DNA from: Bacillota bacterium | GTDB taxonomy: Bacteria; Bacillota; Sulfobacillia; JAIMAT01 | Assembly: GCA_029961055.1 (NCBI GenBank) | Contig: JASBVM010000009.1 | Span: 62,001 to 126,000 of the forward strand | Direction: 5' to 3' | Length of the DNA stretch: 64,000 bases | In this document: positions 53,235-63,539 of the stretch, piece by piece | Numbering within the stretch: position 1 is the first letter of the stretch | Layout of the letters: each line of letters begins with the position of its first letter | The notes under the pieces: model-generated | The model's database searches: none | The model's input: only the letters and a program-made list of their open reading frames with translations | What the model was told of the DNA's origin: nothing | Translations under genes and position numbers: made by a program

Positions 53235-53284
53235 TCGACTACGGCTGGGGCGGGGCGGGTGCGGACGGAGCGGGCGCGGACCGT

Positions 53285-54013
53285 CTAGGCGTGGTGCACC
53301 CAGGCGCCCGAGCCGTCGGGATGGATCTCCCGTTTCCAGATGGGCACGACCGACTTGATCTCTTCGATCAGGAAGCGCGACTCCTCGTAGGCTTCGGCCC
53401 GGTGCGGCGACGCCACCGCGATGACGACGCTGGGCTCGCCCACCTTGAGGCGTCCGAGCCGGTGGGCCAGGGCGACCCGGCTCTCCGGCCAGCGCCGCAG
53501 CGCCCGCTCCACCAGGCCGGCCAGCTCCTGGCGCGCCATGGGCTCGTACGCCTCGTAGTCGAGCGCCACCACTTCCTGGCCGTCGCTCCGGTCGCGGACG
53601 GTGCCGAGGAAGAGGACGACCGCCCCCATCCCGGGCGCCTGTACCCGGGCGGAGCACTGGGCGACGGGCAGCTCCCCGTCACCCAGCGCGTACCACCCCC
53701 CGTCGCCCACGGGTTCCAGGGCCAGAGGCTGCGCCGTCCGGAGCCGCTCCGCAGGCGGATCTCCCTCGGAGCCGCCGCTGACCGGCGGGATCAGCGCCAC
53801 CTCGTCCCCGTCGGCCAAGTGCGCATCGCGCCCGGCATAGCGGCGGTTGACGGCCAGGAGGAGCGACGGGCCGAAGCGGGAGAGCGCCGGGTGCTCTTCC
53901 AGGAGCCGGTCGAGGAGCTGGCCGGCGGTGCTTCCTCCGGCCAGCTCCAGCTCCAGCTGGCGGGCGCCCACGGCCTCGGCAGCGCCCGCGAAGAGGCGGA
54001 CTGAGACGCGCAA
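53285..54013 (-). CDS. Molybdopterin synthase, MoaD-MoaE fusion
   Basis: 242 residues from TTG 54013. Residues 1-81 are MoaD (VRLFAGAAEAVGA, FGPSLLLAVNRRYA, DGDEVALIPPVSGG with the Gly80-Gly81 that becomes the thiocarboxylate). A ~35-residue linker follows, then MoaE from ~110: GAVVLFLGTVRD, LDYEAYEPMA, HRLGRLKVGEPSVVIAVASPHR, and lysines in IEEIKSVVPIWKRE. The complex adds the dithiolene sulfurs to precursor Z in molybdenum cofactor synthesis. For sulfur transfer the Gly-Gly end must be freed, so cleavage after Gly81 is expected, as reported for the mycobacterial MoaX fusion. No other moa gene is near; it trails clpC by 28 nt. Confidence 0.93.
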   Translation of the reverse strand: MRVSVRLFAGAAEAVGARQLELELAGGSTAGQLLDRLLEEHPALSRFGPSLLLAVNRRYAGRDAHLADGDEVALIPPVSGGSEGDPPAERLRTAQPLALEPVGDGGWYALGDGELPVAQCSARVQAPGMGAVVLFLGTVRDRSDGQEVVALDYEAYEPMARQELAGLVERALRRWPESRVALAHRLGRLKVGEPSVVIAVASPHRAEAYEESRFLIEEIKSVVPIWKREIHPDGSGAWVHHA

Positions 54014-54041
54014 AACGCCGTGACCCCCCTCCGCGCCGGCG

Positions 54042-56521
<2,480 letters not shown>

Positions 56522-56522
<1 letters not shown>

Positions 56523-57604
56523 CAGCCTTCCCCCCTCGGGGCCTGCCGCGAGGCCAGCCTTTCCCGGATCATCGCGGCTCTCCGGATATCACGCTCGGCG
56601 GGCTCCAGCAGCCGTCCCTCCCGGTACTGGACGCTCGCCGCACCGACCGCTACCATCAGCTCGTTGCAGACCTCCGGCCGCACCTGCGGGACCAGCTGCA
56701 GGTCGACCCCCAGGCGGAGCGTGGAGAGGAGCGACAGCGCCTCCTCGGAGGAGATGGCGTAGGCGTGGGTGAGCAGGCCGTAGGCCCGACCCACCTGGTC
56801 CTGCAGCTGCGTCCTCCGCTCCCGGTAGAGGAGCTCGCGCGCGCCTCGCTCGCGCTCGACCAACTGCTGCACCACCGCCTCCAGGCTTTCGATGATCTCC
56901 GACTCCGCCCGTCCCAGCGTGATCTGGTTCGAGATCTGGAAGAGGTTCCCGTAGGCCTTGCTTCCTTCGCCGTGGATACCCCGGACCACCACGCCCACGC
57001 GGGCCAGCGTGCTGACCAGCTCACCCGCCTGGTTTGAGTGTACCAGGGCGGGCAAATGCATCATCGCCGAGACCCGCATCCCGGTCCCCGTGCTGGTCGG
57101 GCAGGTGGTAAGGTACCCGAGCCGCTCGTCGTATGCAAAGTCGAGCCGCTCCGAGAGCTCGTCGTCCAGCCGGTCGGCCGCCTCCCAGGCCACCCGCAGC
57201 TGGAGCCCCGAGGCCAGGGACTGGAGGCGGAGGTGCTCTTCCTCGTTGACCATCAGGCTGAGGCTCTCGGACGGGTCGACGGCCACCGCCGCCGGCAGCT
57301 CGGTGGTCGCCAGCTGCGGGCTGATCAGGTGCTTCTCCACCAGGACCAGCCGTTCCAGCGGCTCCAGAGCCTGGAGCTCCACCAGCTCCAGGCGGCCCGA
57401 ACGGGTGGGTGGGAGCGCGTTCAGTGCCGCGCGCACCTCGTCGATCACGTGCCGCGCCTGCTCCGGCGAGAGCTTCGTCGGGAAGGGGTAGGGGCGCAGA
57501 TTCCGCGCCAGGCGGACGCGGCTGGAGACGACCACGTCCGCGGCCGGGCCCGAGCCGGTCAGCCAGGCACCGCCCGGGCTCCGCAAGACGCGCTCCAGCG
57601 ACAT
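56522..57604 (-). CDS. mcsB: Protein arginine kinase McsB
   Basis: 360 residues. Phosphagen-kinase fold with [12 protein letters not shown] near the N-terminus and the active-site cysteine segment [22 protein letters not shown]; the C-terminal part has RDIRRA, the RDxxRA motif that binds phosphoarginine allosterically in McsB. It phosphorylates arginines of CtsR and damaged proteins as a degradation tag for ClpCP. ATG overlaps the mcsA stop by one base. Confidence 0.97.
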
Positions 57605-58173
57605 CAACCCGCCCCCTTTCCCGCTGCCGTCTCCGCCTCCAGCTTTCGGATCGCGTCACGCAGCTCGGCGGCGCGCTCGTACTCCTCCGCCTGCACCGCC
57701 TCCTCCAGCTGGCGGCGCAGCCGGGCGAGCCGCTCCTGGGCGCCGCCCTGCACCGGCTGAGAGCCCGCCTCCGCGCCGGCCTGCCCGTAGCCGGCCCTGG
57801 GGCGCCGGCTCCTGGCCACCGGTCGCTTGCCGCGGTGCTGGTCGGCTCCCTGGATCTTCCTCAGGAGCGGCTCCAGCTGTGGCGCGAAAGCGGTATAGCA
57901 TTCCTCGCACCCCAGGAAGCTGGTGCGCGCGAACTCCTCGTAGGTCGTGCCGCAGGACGGGCAGCGCAGCTCGCTCCCGGATGCCGCGGAGCCCGCCAGC
58001 GGGTGGAGCAATCCTCCGAGCAGGTTATGAATCGAAAAAGGCGCCTGCGAGGAGATGCCCGGCTCGCTCGCCTCCGCGCAGGCGCGGCAGAGGTGGAGCT
58101 CCGTCTTCACCCCGTTGACGATGCGCGTCACATGCACCGTGGCCGGCCGCTCGCCGCAACGTTGGCAGAGCAT
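57604..58173 (-). CDS. mcsA: McsB activator McsA (zinc-finger, UVR domain)
   Basis: 189 residues from ATG 58173 (GGAGGTGGTCGC upstream). Two four-cysteine zinc modules: Cys3/6/29/32 and Cys71/74/89/92; a variable basic linker; and a C-terminal UVR domain (LRRQLEEAVQAEEYERAAELRDAIRKLE). Activates McsB and tethers ClpC. Confidence 0.95.
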   Translation of the reverse strand: MLCQRCGERPATVHVTRIVNGVKTELHLCRACAEASEPGISSQAPFSIHNLLGGLLHPLAGSAASGSELRCPSCGTTYEEFARTSFLGCEECYTAFAPQLEPLLRKIQGADQHRGKRPVARSRRPRAGYGQAGAEAGSQPVQGGAQERLARLRRQLEEAVQAEEYERAAELRDAIRKLEAETAAGKGAG

Positions 58174-58195
58174 GCGACCACCTCCGGATGGTTGA

Positions 58196-58678
58196 TTATA
58201 GTGCAGCCCCTTCACCCTCCACACGGCCGAGGACGCCCAGCATGGCCGCCAGGAGCCTCGCCCGGATCTGATCCCGCCAGGGCAGCTCCAGCGCCAGGAC
58301 CGAGCGGTCCACCGCCACCGCCAGGAGGATCGCCTCCCGTTCGCTCAGCAGGCGCTCGGCCCGCAGGCTCTCGATCAGGCGGAGCGCCTGGTCCTGGGAG
58401 ATGCGCTCGCCGACGGCAGCCGCCTCCTGCAGGAGCCGCCGGCCCGCCGCCAGCGCCGGAAGCCTGCGGATCCGGATGTACCCGCCGCCGCCCCGCCGGC
58501 TCTCCACCAGGAAGCCGCGCTCCGGCCGGAAGCGTGTCTCCAGCACGTAGTTGACCTGCGAGGGCGCGCAGCCGAACCGCTCGCTCAGCTCGATCCTCCG
58601 GATCTCCAGCGTCTCCCTCTCCCGGAGGCGCTCGAGGAGGAAGGCTTCGATCAGGTCTGCCAAGGTCCGCACGGCCAT
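58196..58678 (-). CDS. ctsR: Transcriptional repressor CtsR
   Basis: 160 residues. Winged-helix domain with LADLIEAFLLERL, SERFGCAPSQVNYVLETRF, and the glycine-rich wing SRRGGGGYIRIRR that acts as thermosensor in Bacillus. The C-terminal domain (ISQDQALRLIESLRAERLLSEREA) is the McsB/dimer part. Represses its own operon; a degenerate operator overlaps the promoter. First gene of ctsR-mcsA-mcsB-clpC. Confidence 0.96.
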   Translation of the reverse strand: MAVRTLADLIEAFLLERLRERETLEIRRIELSERFGCAPSQVNYVLETRFRPERGFLVESRRGGGGYIRIRRLPALAAGRRLLQEAAAVGERISQDQALRLIESLRAERLLSEREAILLAVAVDRSVLALELPWRDQIRARLLAAMLGVLGRVEGEGAAL

Positions 58679-58709
58679 TCCTGCCTCCGCTCCCGGCTCG
58701 ATCTCTGAC

Positions 58710-58726
58710 CTTGTCTGTCTTTGATC
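58710..58726 (-). promoter_or_regulatory. Putative CtsR operator
   Basis: Minus strand GATCAAA-GAC-AGACAAG directly after the -10 box. It resembles the CtsR tandem heptad consensus (A/G)GTCAAA-N3-(A/G)GTCAAA with three mismatches in 14 positions, and another GTCAGAG half follows. Position supports autoregulation; affinity would have to be measured. Confidence 0.55.
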
Positions 58727-58755
58727 ATTATAGGAAGCCCGCCCTCTCCGAACAA
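58727..58755 (-). promoter_or_regulatory. Promoter of the ctsR operon
   Basis: -35 TTGTTC at 58750-58755, -10 TATAAT at 58727-58732, spacer 17 bp. The -35 abuts the fusA2 terminator hairpin. Confidence 0.78.
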
Positions 58756-58756
58756 T

Positions 58757-58789
58757 GCGGGCAGGGGCACCGTCTGCGCCCCTGCCCGC
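58757..58789 (-). terminator. Terminator of the EF-G-like gene
   Basis: Perfect 12-bp stem GCGGGCAGGGGC/GCCCCTGCCCGC with a 9-nt loop, followed on the minus strand by ATTGTTC. It lies 22 bp after the stop codon of the EF-G-like gene. Confidence 0.7.
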
Positions 58790-58810
58790 CCCGTCTTCGA
58801 CGCGCGACCG

Positions 58811-60883
58811 CTACTCCGCCGCCACCCCGCTCAGCTGCCGGCTCCGCTCGATCACCTGCTGGGCGATGTGGGAGGGCATCTCCTCGTAGCGCACGAACCG
58901 CTGCCGGAAGCGGCCCCAGCCCCGCGTCATCGAGCGCAGGTCCACGGCATAGCGGAGCATCTCGGTCTCGGGCACCTCGGCGCGGACCACCTGGTGCTCC
59001 CCGTCCCGCTCCATGCCCAGCACCCGGCCGCGCCGCCGATTGAGATCGCCGAGCACGTCCCCCAGGTACTCCTCGGGGACGACCACCGTCACCTCGTCGA
59101 CGGGCTCCAGCAGGACCGGGTCGGCCTCGTGGAAGGCCTTCTTGAAGGCGAGGGAGGCGGCGATCTTGAAGGCCATCTCCGACGAGTCGACGGGGTGGTA
59201 GGAGCCGTCGTCGAGGGTGACGCGGACGTGGGTGACCGGGTAGCCGGCCAGCACCCCCTCCGCCATGGTCTCGCGGACGCCCTTCTCCACCGCGGGGATG
59301 TACTGGCGGGGGACCGCGCCGCCGAAGATCTTGTCGACGAAGTCGAACTCGGCCTCGGGAAGCGGGTCGATCTGGAGGAAGACGTGCCCGTACTGCCCGT
59401 GGCCGCCCGTCTGTTTCTTGTGCTTCCCCTCGGCGCGGGCGTGCTTCCGGATGGTCTCGCGGAAGGCGACCCTGGGCTCGACCAGCTCCACCTCCACCTG
59501 GAACTTCCGCCGGAGCCGGTCGCGGAGCACCTCCAGGTGGACGTCGCCCATGCCGGAGACCAGCACCTGGTGCGTCTCGTGGTTCCGTTCCACCCGGAGC
59601 GACGGGTCTTCCTCGAGGAGACGGGCCAGTCCGGCGCTCACCTTGTCCTCGTCGCCGCGGGCCTTGGGTTGGACGGCCATGGTGTAGACCGGCTCGGGGA
59701 CCGGGAGGGGCGGCACCTGGAGCCGCGCCTCCGGCGTCGTCAGCGTGTCGCCGGTCTGGGTGACCGCCAGCTTGGCCAGCGCCACGATGCTCCCTGCCGT
59801 CGCCGACGCCACCGCCTGCTGCTCCTTGCCCTTCAGGACGAAGATCTGCGCCACCCGCTCCGCCGCCTCCCGGTTGACGTTCCAGACCTGGGAGTCGGCC
59901 CGCAGGGTGCCCTGGAAGATGCGCAGGACGGAGAGGCGGCCCACGTACGGGTCGGTCTGGGTCTTGATCACCTGGGCGCAGAGGGGCGCCCCGGGATCCC
60001 CGCTCAGCTCCGCCGTCGCACCGCCGGGCCCGGAGACGGCCAGCGCCCGGCTGCGCGCCGCCGGCTCCGGCGCCAGGCGGAGGATCTGCTCCAGCGCTTC
60101 CTCCACGCCCAGATCGGAGGTGGCGGAGAGGGCGAAGGCCGGCACGAGGTCGCCCGCCCGGACGGCGGCGACGAGACCCCGCTCCAGCTCCTCGGGGCTG
60201 AGCTCGCCCGCCTCGAGATAGCGCTCCAGCATCGCCTCGTCCTGCTCGGCGGCCAGCTCGAACAGCTGCTGCCGGTACCCGGCCGCCTGCTCGAGGAGCT
60301 CAGGGGGAGCCTCGATCTCCACGCGCCTGCCGCCGGCGCGGCCCCAGGCCTGGCCGCTGAGGACGTCCAGGACGCCGCGGAAGCCCGATTCGGCTCCCAC
60401 AGGAAGGGTAAGGGGCACCAGGCGGGAGCCCGCCAGGGATCGGAGCGGCTCCAGCGCCCCGTCGAAGTGGGCTCGCTCGCGGTCCATCTTGTTGACCAGG
60501 ACGAAGCGCGCCAGACCGGCCTCGCCCGCGCGGTCCCAGGCCTGCACGCCGCCCACCTGGGGGCCGGCGGAGGCGTCCACCACCAGGGCGGCGGCGTCGG
60601 CGCCGCGGAGGGCCGCCAGCGACTCGGCGGCGAAGTCGAAGTATCCGGGCGCGTCCAGGAGCGTGAGTGGCTGGTCGTGCCAGCGCAGGGTGGCGAAACC
60701 GGTGAAGAGCGAGATCTTCCGCTGGACTTCCTCCGGCTCGAAGTCCAGGGTGGCGTTGCCGTCCTCCACGCGCCCCCGCCGGCCCACCGCCCCTGCCAGC
60801 GCCAGAACGGACTCCGCCAGGGTGGTCTTGCCGGAACCGGAGTGGCCGACGAGGGCCAGGTTGCAAGGCACCGATCTGGTCAT
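58811..60883 (-). CDS. Elongation factor G-like GTPase
   Basis: 690 residues with the five-domain EF-G arrangement: P-loop GHSGSGKT, switch II DAPGYFDF, NKMD, domain II, and domain IV with [19 protein letters not shown]. Compared with canonical EF-G, the G domain has lost the AHIDAGKT and DTPGH forms, placing it in the EF-G-like/EF-G II group whose function varies. Paralog of fusA at 32152. ATG start, and a strong terminator follows. Confidence 0.88.
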   Translation of the reverse strand: MTRSVPCNLALVGHSGSGKTTLAESVLALAGAVGRRGRVEDGNATLDFEPEEVQRKISLFTGFATLRWHDQPLTLLDAPGYFDFAAESLAALRGADAAALVVDASAGPQVGGVQAWDRAGEAGLARFVLVNKMDRERAHFDGALEPLRSLAGSRLVPLTLPVGAESGFRGVLDVLSGQAWGRAGGRRVEIEAPPELLEQAAGYRQQLFELAAEQDEAMLERYLEAGELSPEELERGLVAAVRAGDLVPAFALSATSDLGVEEALEQILRLAPEPAARSRALAVSGPGGATAELSGDPGAPLCAQVIKTQTDPYVGRLSVLRIFQGTLRADSQVWNVNREAAERVAQIFVLKGKEQQAVASATAGSIVALAKLAVTQTGDTLTTPEARLQVPPLPVPEPVYTMAVQPKARGDEDKVSAGLARLLEEDPSLRVERNHETHQVLVSGMGDVHLEVLRDRLRRKFQVEVELVEPRVAFRETIRKHARAEGKHKKQTGGHGQYGHVFLQIDPLPEAEFDFVDKIFGGAVPRQYIPAVEKGVRETMAEGVLAGYPVTHVRVTLDDGSYHPVDSSEMAFKIAASLAFKKAFHEADPVLLEPVDEVTVVVPEEYLGDVLGDLNRRRGRVLGMERDGEHQVVRAEVPETEMLRYAVDLRSMTRGWGRFRQRFVRYEEMPSHIAQQVIERSRQLSGVAAE

Positions 60884-61030
60884 GGCTCAGCCCCCTCTGG
60901 ATCGGAGGCCGAGCCCCCGGGGATCCGGGACGCCGCCCTCTCGGCTCCGACCCCGACTGCTGCTGAGTCGGTTCGGCCCCGGCACCCTGTTCCCTGCCGC
61001 CGGTCCCCTCGCAACTTCTGGCGGGAGGGC

Positions 61031-61519
61031 TTACGTCTTCTCCGCCAGCGCCCGCTCGGGCCGGTAGCCGGCGATCCCCCAGGTGAAGCTCTGCTTGAAA
61101 ATCCTCAGCTCCAGCGAGGTGGCGGTGTCCACGATGCCATCGATGGCGGCCAGATCCTCGATCAGGAAGCGCGACAGCTCCTCGTTGGAGGCGAAGTAGG
61201 CCTCGACCAGGATGTCGAAGTCGCCCGTGGCGGCGGCCACGTACCGGACCCTGGGCATGGCGCAGAGCGCCTTGACCACGTCCTCGTGGCGGTGGGTCTC
61301 GACGTTGATCCCGATCAGGGCCGGGGTGCGGAAACCGATCTGGAAGGGGTCGGAGACCGCGGCGATGTGGATGATCCCTTCCTGGACCAGGCGCTGGAAC
61401 TTCCGGCGGATGGTCCCCTCGGTGACGCCGATCCGCTTGGCCAGATCGACGAAGGACATGCGGCCGTCCTCCTGCAGGAAGAGAATCATCTCACGCTCGG
61501 TCCGGTCCAGCTCCACCAT
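61031..61519 (-). CDS. Lrp/AsnC-family transcriptional regulator
   Basis: 162 residues. N-terminal HTH (MSFVDLAKRIGVTEGTIRRKFQRLVQEGII) and a C-terminal RAM ligand-binding domain (GFRTPALIGINVETHRHEDVVKALCAM, then YVAAATGDFDILVEAYF). Ligand and targets are unknown. ATG start. A -10-like TAGAAT at 61619-61624 overlaps the stop codon of the upstream gene, but no -35 is visible. Confidence 0.92.
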   Translation of the reverse strand: MVELDRTEREMILFLQEDGRMSFVDLAKRIGVTEGTIRRKFQRLVQEGIIHIAAVSDPFQIGFRTPALIGINVETHRHEDVVKALCAMPRVRYVAAATGDFDILVEAYFASNEELSRFLIEDLAAIDGIVDTATSLELRIFKQSFTWGIAGYRPERALAEKT

Positions 61520-61621
61520 CGCTTTCGGCCTCCTCGGGCGGCCTGCGGCCGGAGGCCGCGCCCCTCCACGCTTGCGGCCACCCCGCGCCCGCCGCCGGTC
61601 TACGCTTTTCGCCTCAGTATT

Positions 61622-62944
61622 CTACCCGTCTTCCGGATTCCGCACGATACCCAGCACGGGCCGCAGCGGCGGCACCGGCTCCTCCGCCACCCGGACGCCG
61701 GCAGCCACGTGGCGCACGGCGTCCCGCGCGGCTTCCTCGTCGCGGGCGAGGAAGCGGACGAGCGGCTGCCCCTTCTCCACCCGCTGCCCGACCTTGGCCA
61801 GCACCACGGCGCCGACGCCATGGTCGACCGGATCGCCCTCGCGCCTCCGGCCGGCTCCCAGCGACATGACCGCCTCGCCCACGCGGCGGGCGTCCAGCCG
61901 CTCCAGCCAGCCGGAGGCGGGAGCCGCCAGCTCGGCCTCGACCGGCGCCAGCGGCAGGCGCTCCGGCTCCTCCACCACGCGCGGATCGCCGCCCTGCGCC
62001 TCGACCATGCGCGCCAATCGCTCCAGGCCGGCGCCCCGCGACCAGGTCTGGCGCACCTGGGCCAGCGCCGCCTCCTGGTCCGGCGCCCTGCCGGAGAGCA
62101 GGAGCGCCTCCGCCGCCAGCGCCTCGGTGCAGGCGCGCAGGTCCGGTTCGGCCCGCCCGGCCAACGCCTCGACGGCCTCACGCACCTCCAGGGCGTTGCC
62201 CACCGTCCGGCCCAGCGGCTGCTCCATCTGGGTCAGCACGCCGTGGACGGTCAGGCCCAGCTCCCGCCCCGTGGCCACCAGGCTCCGCGCCAGGCGGAGC
62301 GCCTCTTCCTCCCGGCTCATGAAGGCGCCGGAGCCCACCTTGACATCGATCACCACCGCGTCCGCACCGCCCGCCAGCTTCTTGGAGAGGATGCTGGCGG
62401 TGATCAGGGGGATGGAGTCGACGGTGGCGGTCACGTCGCGAAGGGCGTACATGCGGGCGTCGGCGGGCGCCAGCCGGGCGGAGTGGCCGGCGACCACCAG
62501 GCCGATGCGGCGGGCCTGCGCCAGCGCCTCCTCCGCCTCGAGGCGGGTGCGGAAGCCCGGGATGGACTCCAGCTTGTCCAGGGTACCGCCGGTGTGGCCG
62601 AGGCCGTGGCCGGAGAGCTTGACCACCGGCAGGCCCAGCGCCGCCAGGAGGGGAATGGCCACCAGCGTCACCTTGTCGCCCACGCCGCCGGTGCTGTGCT
62701 TGTCCACGTGCGGCCCGGGGAGGGAGCCGAGATCGAGGCGCTCGCCCGTGGCCGCCATCGCCTGCGTCAGCGCCGCGGTCTCCGCCGGACTCATCCCCCG
62801 CCAGAGCACCGCCATCATCCAGGCAGCCATCTGGGCGTCGCTCACCTGGCCGGCCATGTACGCCTCGATCCAGGCGCGGATGGCGCCTGCGGGATGCTCC
62901 TCGCCCCGCTTCTTCGCCTCGATGAAGTCGACGGGCCGGCTCAC
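61622..62944 (-). CDS. pdp: Pyrimidine-nucleoside (thymidine) phosphorylase
   Basis: 440 residues. DKHSTGGVGDKVTL and SGHGLGHTGGTLDKLESIPGF are the phosphate- and substrate-binding segments (family usual SGRGLGHTGG; here His replaces that Arg), then VIDVKVGSGAFM. Converts uridine/thymidine and phosphate to base and pentose-1-phosphate. GTG overlaps the cdd stop by 4 nt, so it is coupled to cytidine deaminase in a salvage operon. The same fold as anthranilate phosphoribosyltransferase, but motifs favour Pdp. Confidence 0.95.
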   Translation of the reverse strand: MSRPVDFIEAKKRGEEHPAGAIRAWIEAYMAGQVSDAQMAAWMMAVLWRGMSPAETAALTQAMAATGERLDLGSLPGPHVDKHSTGGVGDKVTLVAIPLLAALGLPVVKLSGHGLGHTGGTLDKLESIPGFRTRLEAEEALAQARRIGLVVAGHSARLAPADARMYALRDVTATVDSIPLITASILSKKLAGGADAVVIDVKVGSGAFMSREEEALRLARSLVATGRELGLTVHGVLTQMEQPLGRTVGNALEVREAVEALAGRAEPDLRACTEALAAEALLLSGRAPDQEAALAQVRQTWSRGAGLERLARMVEAQGGDPRVVEEPERLPLAPVEAELAAPASGWLERLDARRVGEAVMSLGAGRRREGDPVDHGVGAVVLAKVGQRVEKGQPLVRFLARDEEAARDAVRHVAAGVRVAEEPVPPLRPVLGIVRNPEDG

Positions 62945-63465
62945 CGGGAACCACCCCCGCGGCCGGGGCGGGTGGCCTCCGGGTCGGATCGGGCGTCCCG
63001 GAGCCCGGGCGGTGCCAGCCGGAAGGTGCGGGGGAGCAGCTCTTCCAGTCGCAGGAGGAGAGGGGTGCCGTCGGCCCGTTCCAGGATGACGGGCAGGTCC
63101 GGGTCGGCGAACTCCGCCAGCGTCTGCCGGCAACCGCCGCAAGGCAGGCATTCCGGGCTGTCGGGGCTGACCACGGCCAGCGCCCGGATCCGCCGGGCGC
63201 CTGCGGCCACCGCCGCCGCCACCGCAGCCTGTTCGGCACAGGTGGTCAGCCGGTAGGAGGCGACCTCCACGTTGCATCCGCTGAAGAGGCGCCCCTCCTG
63301 ATCGAGCAGCGCCGCCCCGACGCGGAAACGCGAGTACGGCGCCCAGGCGTGGAGGGCCACCTGGTGCGCCGCCTTCAGCAGTCGTTCCATCTCCTCGGGA
63401 GCCGGTCGCGGAGCAGGCGACGGCCCCCGGTCGGGGGTGCCAGCCTGCGAACCTGCGGACGCCAT
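62941..63465 (-). CDS. cdd: Cytidine deaminase
   Basis: 174 residues from ATG 63465 (GGAGGTGAGCGCGAG upstream) against ~132 usual. Catalytic zinc motifs are TTCAEQAA (Cys76-Ala-Glu78) and PCGGCRQ (Cys109, Cys112); substrate loop SGCNVEVASY. The extra residues are ~24 at the N-terminus and a ~30-residue Arg/Gly/Pro-rich tail. Feeds uridine to the downstream phosphorylase. Confidence 0.94.
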   Translation of the reverse strand: MASAGSQAGTPDRGPSPAPRPAPEEMERLLKAAHQVALHAWAPYSRFRVGAALLDQEGRLFSGCNVEVASYRLTTCAEQAAVAAAVAAGARRIRALAVVSPDSPECLPCGGCRQTLAEFADPDLPVILERADGTPLLLRLEELLPRTFRLAPPGLRDARSDPEATRPGRGGGSR

Positions 63466-63539
63466 CTCGCGCTCACCTCCGGCCACCCGCCAGCCGGCGG
63501 GCGGCGGGCGCCGGGCCTTATGTTACACCGTCGGACGCC

